Shown: piece after piece, positions 56,730 to 64,000 of the stretch | Position numbering within the stretch: the first letter of the stretch is position 1 | How the letters are laid out: each line of letters begins with the position of its first letter | Assembly: GCF_002093665.1 (NCBI RefSeq) | Contig: NZ_MRWE01000026.1 | Span: forward strand, 1 to 64,000 | Reading direction: 5' to 3' | Origin: Rouxiella badensis | GTDB taxonomy: Bacteria > Pseudomonadota > Gammaproteobacteria > Enterobacterales > Enterobacteriaceae | Length of the DNA stretch: 64,000 nt | Made by a program: the position numbers and the translations under genes | The notes under the pieces: model-generated | Database searches by the model: none | Told to the model about the DNA's origin: nothing | Seen by the model: only the letters and a program-made list of their open reading frames with translations

Positions 56730-56886
56730 AGTGACACTTATTATACTGTAAGCCTTGCCGAATGAAATCCCCTGCGGGTTTGCGGAGGCTGCTTTTTCAC
56801 AGCTTGTGCTTTATCTGCCTCGAGTTTTTTGCCCGAAGAGCGATAAATGATATGATCTGTATGTTTTATGACACTTGGAAAATGAT

Positions 56887-57321
56887 ATGCCTCAAATTAG
56901 CCGTTCTGCGCTAGTGCCGTTTAGCGTGGAACAGATGTACAACCTGGTAAACGACGTGGATGCCTATCCGCAATTTCTTCCCGGATGCACGGGAAGCCGC
57001 GTATTGGATAAAACTGATAACACGATGACTGCTGCGGTTGACGTCGCAAAAGCCGGTATCAGTAAAACTTTTACCACTAAAAACACGTTAACCAGCAATC
57101 AAAGTATTGATATGCAGCTCGTCGACGGTCCGTTCCGCAAACTGATGGGAGGATGGCATTTTACGCCGCTCAGCCCTGAAGCCTGTAAAGTTGAGCTGAA
57201 TCTAGATTTTGAGTTTACCAATAAGCTGATCGAACTGGCTTTTGGCAAAATTTTCAAAGAGCTGGCGGGCAGTATGGTTCAGGCTTTCACTCAGCGTGCA
57301 AAAGAGGTTTACAGTGTCTGA
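56887..57321 (+). CDS. ratA: Ribosome association toxin/coenzyme Q-binding START-domain protein RatA
   Basis: The 144-residue protein is a COQ10/START-like (polyketide cyclase) domain protein. E. coli RatA was reported to block 70S formation; homologues bind ubiquinone. ATG 56887 gives the conserved [34 protein letters not shown] start; an in-frame TTG at 56875 is unlikely. It is divergent from smpB and overlaps ratB by 8 bases. Confidence 0.95.
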   Translation: MPQISRSALVPFSVEQMYNLVNDVDAYPQFLPGCTGSRVLDKTDNTMTAAVDVAKAGISKTFTTKNTLTSNQSIDMQLVDGPFRKLMGGWHFTPLSPEACKVELNLDFEFTNKLIELAFGKIFKELAGSMVQAFTQRAKEVYSV

Positions 57322-57598
57322 CGTTTCCGTTGAGGTTGTTTATGCCTTACCTGAGCGCCAGTATCTAAAAACGGTGCGAATTGCCGAAGGAAGTAGCGTC
57401 GAGCAGGCAATAATCGCCTCAGGACTGCTCGAGCAGCGTCGCGAGATTGATCTCAAGAACAATAAAGTCGGAATTTATAGCCGCCCGGTGAAATTGAGCG
57501 ATGTGGTGAACGATGGCGATCGGGTTGAAATCTATCGGCCGCTGATTGCAGACCCCAAAGAGCTACGCAGAATACGCGCAGAACGCTCAAATAAATAA
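57314..57598 (+). CDS. ratB: RatB/RnfH family protein
   Basis: The 94-residue ubiquitin-like protein matches E. coli RatB (YfjF, 96 residues), including [38 protein letters not shown]. The start is GTG 57314 with AGAGG 6 bases upstream, overlapping the ratA end by 8 bases, which suggests coupled translation. A longer frame to 57242 lies inside ratA and is not real. Function is not settled. Confidence 0.94.
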   Translation: MSDVSVEVVYALPERQYLKTVRIAEGSSVEQAIIASGLLEQRREIDLKNNKVGIYSRPVKLSDVVNDGDRVEIYRPLIADPKELRRIRAERSNK

Positions 57599-57622
57599 GG
57601 CGCCTTAGGCGCCTTATTTTTT
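57595..57622 (+). terminator. ratAB terminator
   Basis: The 8-bp stem aaggcgcc / ggcgcctt with a 3-base loop and T6 tract begins at the ratB stop codon. Confidence 0.93.
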
Positions 57623-57674
57623 ACCCTGAAAGAGCTTCACTGTTTGACACCAACGTGGCATCAAAGCTGGAACA

Positions 57675-58022
57675 TCAGGATTTCTGGTCGTCCAGCTTTG
57701 GCTTATTGTTAATGTTAGTTAACACATCTGACTCATTAAAGGTCAAAGTCAGCGTCTGCTGCTGTACGTCTTCGTGGCTTGGCCACTGACGGAATACGTA
57801 GAACCAGGTGTTGTTACCGAATGGATCATCCATCATCGGTGTTCCAAGGATGTAAGCAACCTGCTGCTTGGTCATCCCGGTATGAATTTTCTGAACATCA
57901 GCAGGAGCCAGGTAGTTCCCCTGATTAATATCAGGACGATAAACAACCTTTTCCAAAGTTGAACAACCGGCGGTCAGCATTAATAGTGCTCCAGCGACGG
58001 CAGTTAGCGTTTTACAGCGCAT
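57675..58022 (-). CDS. bamE: Outer membrane protein assembly factor BamE (SmpA)
   Basis: BamE is a lipoprotein of the BAM complex that inserts beta-barrel proteins in the outer membrane. The 115-residue product has lipobox LTAGC (Cys20), [11 protein letters not shown], the [19 protein letters not shown] helix and WFYVFRQ. It is convergent with ratAB, as in E. coli. Confidence 0.96.
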   Translation of the reverse strand: MRCKTLTAVAGALLMLTAGCSTLEKVVYRPDINQGNYLAPADVQKIHTGMTKQQVAYILGTPMMDDPFGNNTWFYVFRQWPSHEDVQQQTLTLTFNESDVLTNINNKPKLDDQKS

Positions 58023-58135
58023 AGTCTTAACATTCCTTTAGGGCATAAGATGCCGATGATAATAGACCTTTCATCAGTTTGAAACCTTTGCAGGGCACCA
58101 ATATGACCGCTGAAATGTAAAAAAGTTGAGCTTTA

Positions 58136-59797
58136 TTACGCTGCTAACAACTCTTTTGCATTGGCAAGGGTGTTTCTTGTCACCTCGCTCCCCCCCAACA
58201 GACGGGCCAACTCCTGCAAACGTGCTTTTTTATCTAACCGATTCATCTGGGTTTCAGTCACTTCACCGTCAGTTTCTTTGCTGACAAAATAGTGCTGATG
58301 TCCGCAACCTGCAACCTGAGGCAAGTGAGTCACGCACATAACCTGTGTGGACTCTCCTAACTGGCGCAGTAGTTTACCGACAATCGCAGCGGTTGGGCCA
58401 CTGATACCGACATCGACTTCATCAAAAATAAGCGCTGGGGTTTCCATTTTCTGTGCTGTGATAACCTGAATCGCCAGAGCGATACGGGAAAGCTCACCGC
58501 CAGAGGCCACTTTCGCCAGCGCCTGAAGGGGTTGACCGGGGTTAGTGGTGACCTGGAACTCGATACGGTCTGCGCCTTCAATGCTCAGGTTCTCAGGAAT
58601 AAACTGTACCTGAATATTAAACTTACCGTGAGGCATTGAGAGGGTTTGCATACTCTGTGTAATAAGCTGAGTGAGCTCATCGGCAAAGTGCTGGCGTTGC
58701 TGGTGCAGCGCATGCGCAATATCCAGCGCTTGCTGGTGGTGAAGATGCACGGCATCGCTTAACTCGGCCTGATTGGTTTCCTGCGCGTCGAGCGCACTTT
58801 GTTCTTCGAGCAGCTGACGATGTAACTCAGGAAGCTCTTCTGCCGTTACGTGATGCTTGCGTGCAAGTGCCATTTGGCGAGAGAGACGCTGTTCCAGTTC
58901 GAACATACGGTTTGGGTCCATCTCTAGCCTTTCGCTGTAGTGACGGAGCTCGTCACTGGCTTCACTTATCTGGATAGAAGCATCATCAAGCATGACGATC
59001 AGGTCATTCATTTTTTCATCGAGTTCAGCGAGTTCGGTCAGCTTGTTTTTAACCGTATACAGCAGGCTGCTGATATTTTGATCTTCACTGTCGCTCAACA
59101 GATAAAGGGCACTCTGGCTTAATGACAGAAGCTGGCCGCTGTTTGCGAGCAGTTTATACTCTTCGTCGATTTGTTCATATTCGCCCTGCTGCGGGGCAAA
59201 TTCGTTAAGTTCTTTCAGCTGATACTGCAGAAGCTGACGACGTGACTCGCGTTCATTAACCTGCTGTTGGAACTGCGCCAGCATACGGCAGCTGTGATGC
59301 CAGTTCTGATAGGCCGTTTTCATCTGAGAAAGCAGAAAAGATTGCGCCGCGTAAGCGTCGAGCAGGTGTTTTTGGTGCTCAGGCTTAACCAGCATCTGGT
59401 GGGCGTGTTGCCCGTGTATTTGAATGAGATGGTGGCCGATTTCTCTCATTTGCGACAGAGGAACCGGCGTGCCATTGATAAAACCGCGAGAGCGGCCGTC
59501 GGCGCTGATGGTTCTGCGTAGAATACAGTCCTGGCCTTCATCAAGCTGATTATCAATGAGCCATTGTTTAGCGGAAGGGGTATCTGCCAGCGTAAAACGA
59601 GCACAGACGTCGGCCCGTTGAGTGCCGAGACGAACAGCATTGCCATCGGCTCTGCTGCCCAAACAGAGGCCCAAAGCGTCGATGGCGATAGATTTACCTG
59701 CACCGGTTTCACCGGTTATTGCCGTCATACCCGCATGAAAATCAATTTCTAACTCGCGAACAATGGCAAAGTTATTGATAGTAAGTTGCGCTAGCAT
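58136..59797 (-). CDS. recN: DNA repair protein RecN
   Basis: RecN is an SMC-like ATPase for double-strand break repair. The 553-residue reading from ATG 59797 equals E. coli. It has Walker A GETGAGKS (about 30-37), a central coiled coil (about 150-360), signature [13 protein letters not shown], Walker [14 protein letters not shown], and the C-terminal [10 protein letters not shown], whose LAA end marks ClpXP turnover in E. coli. Three SOS boxes lie directly upstream. Confidence 0.97.
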   Translation of the reverse strand: MLAQLTINNFAIVRELEIDFHAGMTAITGETGAGKSIAIDALGLCLGSRADGNAVRLGTQRADVCARFTLADTPSAKQWLIDNQLDEGQDCILRRTISADGRSRGFINGTPVPLSQMREIGHHLIQIHGQHAHQMLVKPEHQKHLLDAYAAQSFLLSQMKTAYQNWHHSCRMLAQFQQQVNERESRRQLLQYQLKELNEFAPQQGEYEQIDEEYKLLANSGQLLSLSQSALYLLSDSEDQNISSLLYTVKNKLTELAELDEKMNDLIVMLDDASIQISEASDELRHYSERLEMDPNRMFELEQRLSRQMALARKHHVTAEELPELHRQLLEEQSALDAQETNQAELSDAVHLHHQQALDIAHALHQQRQHFADELTQLITQSMQTLSMPHGKFNIQVQFIPENLSIEGADRIEFQVTTNPGQPLQALAKVASGGELSRIALAIQVITAQKMETPALIFDEVDVGISGPTAAIVGKLLRQLGESTQVMCVTHLPQVAGCGHQHYFVSKETDGEVTETQMNRLDKKARLQELARLLGGSEVTRNTLANAKELLAA

Positions 59798-59807
59798 GAT
59801 CACCTTC

Positions 59808-59867
59808 CTGTATATAACAACAGACCTGTAATTTCGTACAGTATAAACTGGTTTTATATACAGTAAA
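59808..59867 (-). promoter_or_regulatory. recN SOS promoter with three LexA boxes
   Basis: Three CTGT-N8-ACAG type sites lie at 59808-59823, 59826-59841 and 59848-59863; the third has CTGG in one arm. On the minus strand TTTACT (59862-59867), a 16-base spacer and TATACT (59840-59845) form the promoter, so the LexA sites cover both boxes and the start region. Confidence 0.9.
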
Positions 59868-59895
59868 GCCCTGAGTCTCTGATTTCATGAAAAAA

Positions 59896-60774
59896 TCAGA
59901 ATAATTTTTTTGACCAGCCTAGTTTCGTGCTTAATGTATTGAAATAACTGTAGTCTTTAGGGTGAATCAGGTTCAGATAATAATCACTTCGTCTGATAAT
60001 GACCTCTTCACCCTGTTGAATTGGCAGGGCAATCTGACTGTCACAGCTTATCTCCAGGTCAATACTCATATGCGAAAACTTCAGGCAAATAGTGCTGCTG
60101 CTGTTGATAACCAGCGGTCGGGCCGAGAGGGTATGTGGGAACATCGGCACCAGCGCAATCGCGTCCAGCGTCGGCGTCAGAATAGGGCCACCGCCTGAGA
60201 GCGAATAGGCCGTCGAGCCGGTTGGCGTTGAAATAATCAGCCCGTCCGAACGCTGGGAAAAGGCGAAGCTGTCATCGATATAAACTTCGAATTCAATCAT
60301 ATGCGCGACCTTGCCCGGATGAAGCACTACCTCGTTAATCGCGGTGCTTACCCGGCTCTGCTCGTCGCCACGGCGCACGATTGCCTCGAGCAGGAAGCGC
60401 TGTTCGCTGATATATTCGCCTTTCAGCACGTCGTCGAGTTGCTGTAGGGCATTATCGGGATCGAGGTCGGTGAGGAACCCCAGATTGCCACGGTTGATGC
60501 CGATCACCTTGATATCGTAACGCGCGAGAACGCGTGCGGCACCAAGCATGTTGCCGTCACCGCCTACCACGACGGCCAGAGAGGCAAGCTTGCCGATTTC
60601 GGCCAGCGTCCCGGTCTGCGCGTCTTTCAAGGATAAATCTTGAGCCACCTGACGCTCGACGATGACCTGGTGACCTTTCGAGATCAACCAGTGATAAAGC
60701 ATTTCATGGGTAGCCAGAGCGGAAGGATGGCGGGGATGACCAACTATCCCAATACACTCAAATTTTTTGTTCAT
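59896..60774 (-). CDS. nadK: NAD kinase
   Basis: NadK phosphorylates NAD to NADP. The 292-residue protein matches E. coli in length and shows [45 protein letters not shown] and [17 protein letters not shown]. It is divergent from grpE and upstream of recN on the same strand, the E. coli order. Confidence 0.97.
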   Translation of the reverse strand: MNKKFECIGIVGHPRHPSALATHEMLYHWLISKGHQVIVERQVAQDLSLKDAQTGTLAEIGKLASLAVVVGGDGNMLGAARVLARYDIKVIGINRGNLGFLTDLDPDNALQQLDDVLKGEYISEQRFLLEAIVRRGDEQSRVSTAINEVVLHPGKVAHMIEFEVYIDDSFAFSQRSDGLIISTPTGSTAYSLSGGGPILTPTLDAIALVPMFPHTLSARPLVINSSSTICLKFSHMSIDLEISCDSQIALPIQQGEEVIIRRSDYYLNLIHPKDYSYFNTLSTKLGWSKKLF

Positions 60775-60841
60775 TGCTTTGGTTATCCTCGAAACCGCAT
60801 GTGTGTCACCTGGAGTATGGCCTGTAAATCAGATATCAGGC

Positions 60842-60869
60842 CTTGAAACCCTAGTTTTGATCCCCATAA
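60842..60869 (+). promoter_or_regulatory. Heat-shock (sigma-32) promoter of grpE
   Basis: CTTGAAA (60842-60848) and CCCCATAAT (60862-60870) fit the sigma-32 -35 and -10 elements with a 13-base interval, and resemble the E. coli grpE promoter. Confidence 0.88.
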
Positions 60870-60911
60870 TAAGCCAACTAGCAAGATTAAAGCTAAAACG
60901 CGGAGATATTC

Positions 60912-61499
60912 ATGAGTAGTAAAGAACATAAGACGCCTAACGAGCAAGCCTCGGATGAACTGAATCAGGAACAAGAGCTGCACGCGGAAGTGGAAACTCA
61001 GGCGGCTGACGTCGTTGATCCGCGTGATGCACGTATCGCCGAGCTGGAAGCCCAGCTGAAAGAAACTCAGCAACGCGAGCGCGAAAGTCTGCTGCGTGCG
61101 AAAGCTGAAGTGGAAAACATTCGTCGTCGTACCGAGCTGGACATCGAAAAAGCGCATAAATTTGCCCTTGAGAAGTTTTCTGGCGAACTGCTGCCGGTTA
61201 TCGATAACCTGGAGCGCGCACTGGACTTGGCCGACAAGTCGAATGCAGAACTCACCTCAACTATCGAAGGCGTTGAGCTGACCCTTAAATCTCTGTTGGG
61301 TGCAGTGAGCAAATTCGGTCTCGAAGTCGTTAACGACGTCCATGTCCCGTTCAACCCGGAATTGCATCAGGCAATGACTCTGATGGAATCTGAAGAGCTC
61401 GAGCCGAACCACGTTATCATGGTGATGCAAAAGGGTTACACCTTGAATGGCCGTTTGCTTCGTCCTGCAATGGTTGCCGTTTCCAAGGCTAAAGCCTGA
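60912..61499 (+). CDS. grpE: Nucleotide exchange factor GrpE
   Basis: GrpE releases ADP from DnaK. The 195-residue protein has an acidic disordered N-terminus (about 1-40), a long dimerising coiled coil (about 40-90, [30 protein letters not shown]) and the C-terminal beta domain with [13 protein letters not shown] and [18 protein letters not shown]. It is preceded by a sigma-32 promoter. Confidence 0.97.
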   Translation: MSSKEHKTPNEQASDELNQEQELHAEVETQAADVVDPRDARIAELEAQLKETQQRERESLLRAKAEVENIRRRTELDIEKAHKFALEKFSGELLPVIDNLERALDLADKSNAELTSTIEGVELTLKSLLGAVSKFGLEVVNDVHVPFNPELHQAMTLMESEELEPNHVIMVMQKGYTLNGRLLRPAMVAVSKAKA

Positions 61500-61519
61500 T
61501 TCGACCCTGTTCCAGAACG

Positions 61520-61548
61520 TCAAAGGCACCCACGGGGTGCCTTTTTAT
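61520..61548. terminator. Bidirectional terminator between grpE and ung
   Basis: A 10-bp perfect stem aaaggcaccc / gggtgccttt with a 3-base loop and T tract lies between the convergent genes. Confidence 0.9.
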
Positions 61549-61575
61549 TTTGTGTCTGCGACATAGAGTCATCGC

Positions 61576-62256
61576 TTATGCCGGCAGTTTTGGCATCCAG
61601 TCAATCGGCGGCAGTCCCTGCTGTTCAAGCAGCTGATTGGCCATCGAGAAATGCTTACAGCCCAGAAAACCGCGGTGGGCCGAGAGCGGCGACGGATGCG
61701 GGGCCTTTAATACGCGATGTCGTACCGGGTCGATAATGCTGCCTTTCTTCTGCGCATGCGATCCCCAGAGCAGGAAGACCACGCCTTCACGATGCGTATT
61801 CAGCACGCTTATCACCTTGTCGGTAAAGGTTTCCCAGCCCAATTTGGCATGAGAGTGCGCCTGCCCGGCCTCGACCGTGAGCACGGTGTTAAGTAGCAGC
61901 ACGCCCTGATCGGCCCAGCTTTGCAGATACCCGTGATGAGGGCGCTCAAATCCCGGGATGTCTGTCGCCAGCTCCTTATAAATATTGACCAGGGAAGGAG
62001 GCGCTGGGATGCCAGGTTTCACGGAAAAGGACAGTCCATGGGCCTGATTTGGGCCGTGGTAAGGGTCTTGCCCAAGAATAACCACCTTGACCTGTGAGAA
62101 CTCGGTCGAGCGAAAGGCGTTAAATACCTCTTCCTGAGGCGGATAAATAGTCTTCCCTGATGCACGTTCTGTCGCGACAAATTTCAGGGTATCCAAAAAA
62201 TAACTCTGCTGTTTTTCCTGGCCAATCACGTCGTGCCAGGTGAGCGGGACTGCCAT
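61576..62256 (-). CDS. ung: Uracil-DNA glycosylase
   Basis: Ung removes uracil from DNA. The 226-residue family 1 enzyme has the water-activating GQDPYHG with Asp64, the uracil pocket [10 protein letters not shown] and the [10 protein letters not shown] motif. It is divergent from grcA, as in E. coli. Confidence 0.98.
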   Translation of the reverse strand: MAVPLTWHDVIGQEKQQSYFLDTLKFVATERASGKTIYPPQEEVFNAFRSTEFSQVKVVILGQDPYHGPNQAHGLSFSVKPGIPAPPSLVNIYKELATDIPGFERPHHGYLQSWADQGVLLLNTVLTVEAGQAHSHAKLGWETFTDKVISVLNTHREGVVFLLWGSHAQKKGSIIDPVRHRVLKAPHPSPLSAHRGFLGCKHFSMANQLLEQQGLPPIDWMPKLPA

Positions 62257-62338
62257 AAGCGCTCTCCATTTATACGAAATTTTAATCTGCGTAGCTTACC
62301 TGCTCAGGCTCGCCAGAGATACTCTCTCTGCGTCCTAA

Positions 62339-62352
62339 TTGATTTTTATCAA
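62339..62352. promoter_or_regulatory. FNR site upstream of grcA
   Basis: TTGATTTTTATCAA is a perfect FNR consensus (TTGAT-N4-ATCAA). A TATACC-like -10 element lies near 62375-62380, which would place the site at about -40.5, a class II position like that known for E. coli yfiD. Confidence 0.85.
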
Positions 62353-62461
62353 CACGGCTTTCTCTGCCAACTGATATACCAGAAGCATGCTTAGGAAGGA
62401 TTGCCGCCCTCATCAGACGACGATCGCTTGCTCGTTTCAATTTTAAGAATGGAGAGAAACT

Positions 62462-62845
62462 ATGATCATCGGGATCCAAATCACTCAGGCCAATAACGAC
62501 GCGCTTAAAAACTCTTTTTGGCTGCTGGATGATGAAAAGTTTGAGGCACGCTGTATTTGTGCAAAATCAGGCTATCAGGAAGGGCAAACTGTGCCGGTTA
62601 GCGAGTTGGGTAAATTCGAATATCGTGAAATACCGCTAGAGATTCAGCCAACGGTTCGCGTAGAAGGGGGGCAGCATCTTAACGTTAACGTCATGCGTCG
62701 TGAGACGCTCGAAGATGCGATAAAACATCCTGAGAAGTATCCTCAGTTGACTATCCGTGTCTCGGGGTACGCCGTGCGTTTTAACTCGTTGACGCCGGAA
62801 CAGCAGCAGGACGTGATCACTCGTACTTTCACTCAGAGCCTGTAA
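62462..62845 (+). CDS. grcA: Autonomous glycyl radical cofactor GrcA (YfiD)
   Basis: GrcA replaces the radical domain of oxygen-damaged pyruvate formate-lyase. The 127-residue protein (E. coli 127) has the pyruvate formate-lyase C-terminal domain, with the radical glycine in RVSGYAVRF (about Gly102). GGAGA precedes the ATG, and an FNR site lies upstream, fitting anaerobic induction. Confidence 0.97.
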   Translation: MIIGIQITQANNDALKNSFWLLDDEKFEARCICAKSGYQEGQTVPVSELGKFEYREIPLEIQPTVRVEGGQHLNVNVMRRETLEDAIKHPEKYPQLTIRVSGYAVRFNSLTPEQQQDVITRTFTQSL

Positions 62846-62847
62846 AA

Positions 62848-62880
62848 ACAAAAAGCCCCGTCATTAACGGGGCTTTTAGC
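62848..62880. terminator. Bidirectional terminator between grcA and srmB
   Basis: The 11-bp perfect stem aaaagccccgt / acggggctttt with a 5-base loop lies between the convergent genes. Confidence 0.93.
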
Positions 62881-62896
62881 AGGATTAAAACAAAAG

Positions 62897-64000
62897 TTAA
62901 CTTTCTTCTGTTTTCGCCTTGCGACGTTTACCCACGTTTTTCGCATCGCGATGGCGTACTTTCACCTTCACTTTTGACTTCTCGGCTTCTTGCTTCTGCT
63001 TCTCTTTACGCTTGGCCAGCACTTTTTTCGACGGTTTACCGGTCGTCTTGGCGCTTGGTGCCTTGGTTTGCGGCCTTAACTCATCAATCACGCGTGACTT
63101 CAGAGGCTGATCCAGATAGCGCTCAATTTTACCGAGCAGCAGATGGTCATGTGCCTCGACCAATGAGATAGCCGTGCCTTTACGTCCCGCGCGGCCAGTA
63201 CGGCCAATGCGGTGCAGATAAGTGTCGGCAGTCAGCGGGATATCGAAGTTGAACACGTGACTAATGTCATTGATGTCCAGACCACGTGCCGCGATGTCGG
63301 TGGCGACAAGCACGTTAACGCGGTCTTCGACCATACGTTTAACGGCTTCGGTACGCTTAACCTGCACCATTTCACCTTCGAGATAGCAGGAATTGATGCC
63401 CGCCTCACGCAGCCAGCCAACCAGTTCGTGCACGCGCTCACGTTTACGCACGAAGACCACTGATTTGGTCACGTCTTCCTGTTTCAGCAGGTGGCAAAGC
63501 AGCGCAGTCTTGTGCTTCAGGTCGTCTGCGCGGTAGTACCACTGCAGGATCTTCTTGCGCTCACGGCGTGAAGGATCGGCCTCGATCTCGACCGGTTCGG
63601 TCAGGATACGCTCGGCGAATTCACGAATCGCTTCACCTTCAAGCGTTGCCGAGAACAGCAACGTCTGCTTACGCCAGCGGGCCTCGGCCGAAATGGTCTC
63701 GATATCTTGAGCAAAGCCCATGTCGAGCATACGGTCGGCTTCGTCGAGAATTAAGGTTTCGATCGCGCGGCAGTCGAAGTTTTCTTCTTTTATATACTGA
63801 AGTAAACGGCCGGTGGTGGCGACGACGATGTCCTGATTCTCGCTGAAGACTTCAGCGTGGTTCATGTAGGCTACGCCACCGGTAATGGTCGCGATATCTA
63901 ATTCAGTATGTGCGGCCAGTTCACGAGCCTGGTCAGCAACCTGCATCGCCAGCTCACGGGTTGGCGTCAGGATAAGAACACGTGGTGGACCAGACTTTTT
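62897..64000 (-). CDS. srmB: ATP-dependent RNA helicase SrmB, 3' part
   Basis: SrmB is a DEAD-box helicase acting in 50S ribosome assembly. The frame is open to the window edge, so the N-terminus with Walker A is missing; 367 codons are present (E. coli 444 in full). Visible motifs: PTRELA (Ia), TTGRLL (Ib), DEAD in LILDEADRML (II), SAT (III), VATDIAARGLDI (V) and HRIGRTGRAG (VI), then a lysine-rich basic tail. It is convergent with grcA, as in E. coli. Confidence 0.97.
   Translation of the reverse strand, partial: KKSGPPRVLILTPTRELAMQVADQARELAAHTELDIATITGGVAYMNHAEVFSENQDIVVATTGRLLQYIKEENFDCRAIETLILDEADRMLDMGFAQDIETISAEARWRKQTLLFSATLEGEAIREFAERILTEPVEIEADPSRRERKKILQWYYRADDLKHKTALLCHLLKQEDVTKSVVFVRKRERVHELVGWLREAGINSCYLEGEMVQVKRTEAVKRMVEDRVNVLVATDIAARGLDINDISHVFNFDIPLTADTYLHRIGRTGRAGRKGTAISLVEAHDHLLLGKIERYLDQPLKSRVIDELRPQTKAPSAKTTGKPSKKVLAKRKEKQKQEAEKSKVKVKVRHRDAKNVGKRRKAKTEES

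Overview
The window reads as chromosome of an enterobacterial gammaproteobacterium. It carries the 3' end of a 5S rRNA, a tmRNA, and many genes whose products and local order follow Escherichia coli closely (kgtP, pssA, patZ, tapT, trxC, yfiF; nrdHIEF, proVWX, ygaZH, emrRAB; smpB, ratAB, bamE, recN, nadK, grpE; ung, grcA, srmB). Moderate GC, an intact ygaY-like gene, a 13-residue tmRNA tag and several non-E. coli genes suggest a Yersiniaceae-like lineage (Rahnella/Rouxiella/Ewingella/Serratia type) rather than Escherichia. The genus is inference.

Layout. 1-8.7 kb: rrn operon tail, then kgtP, pssA, patZ, tapT, trxC and yfiF as in E. coli. 8.7-10.8 kb: a divergent araC/dehydrogenase pair bracketed by two near-identical terminators; the regulator has an in-frame amber codon before its last conserved segment. 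10.8-19.3 kb (mostly minus strand): a four-gene emrR-outer membrane factor-emrA-emrB efflux operon, the valine exporter ygaZH, and an MFS/LysR divergent pair. 19.3-23.9 kb: proVWX with two proX copies in tandem and a conserved proU promoter. 24.2-28.5 kb: a CitAB/DpiBA-type two-component system divergent from a 2-hydroxycarboxylate transporter, lying between proU and nrdF, which are adjacent in E. coli. 28.5-35 kb: nrdHIEF with a pair of NrdR boxes, ygaM, an MFS gene and ygaC.

35-54 kb is the accessory part: a DUF1198 protein, a CYTH protein, a PhzF isomerase, an orphan siderophore-type N-hydroxylase, then LysR / M20D amidohydrolase / periplasmic binding protein / M28-like peptidase, an XRE-cupin regulator with acetyltransferases on both sides, Ada, further GNATs, an Fe(II)/2-oxoglutarate oxygenase, a DUF2817 metallopeptidase beside a second orphan binding protein, a phytase and DipZ. 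The recurring theme is uptake, hydrolysis and N-modification of small amino compounds. At 54.4-54.85 kb there is a scar in which the start of an IS3-type orfA is fused in frame to the tail of an HNH nuclease gene.

55.4-64 kb returns to conserved housekeeping: a DUF1471 small protein, ssrA, smpB, ratA-ratB, bamE, recN with three SOS boxes, nadK, grpE with a heat-shock promoter, ung, grcA with a consensus FNR site, and the 3' part of srmB, which runs off the window. Compared with E. coli, several separate syntenic blocks are joined here between yfiF and ung. No complete insertion sequence, prophage, CRISPR array or tRNA gene was seen.
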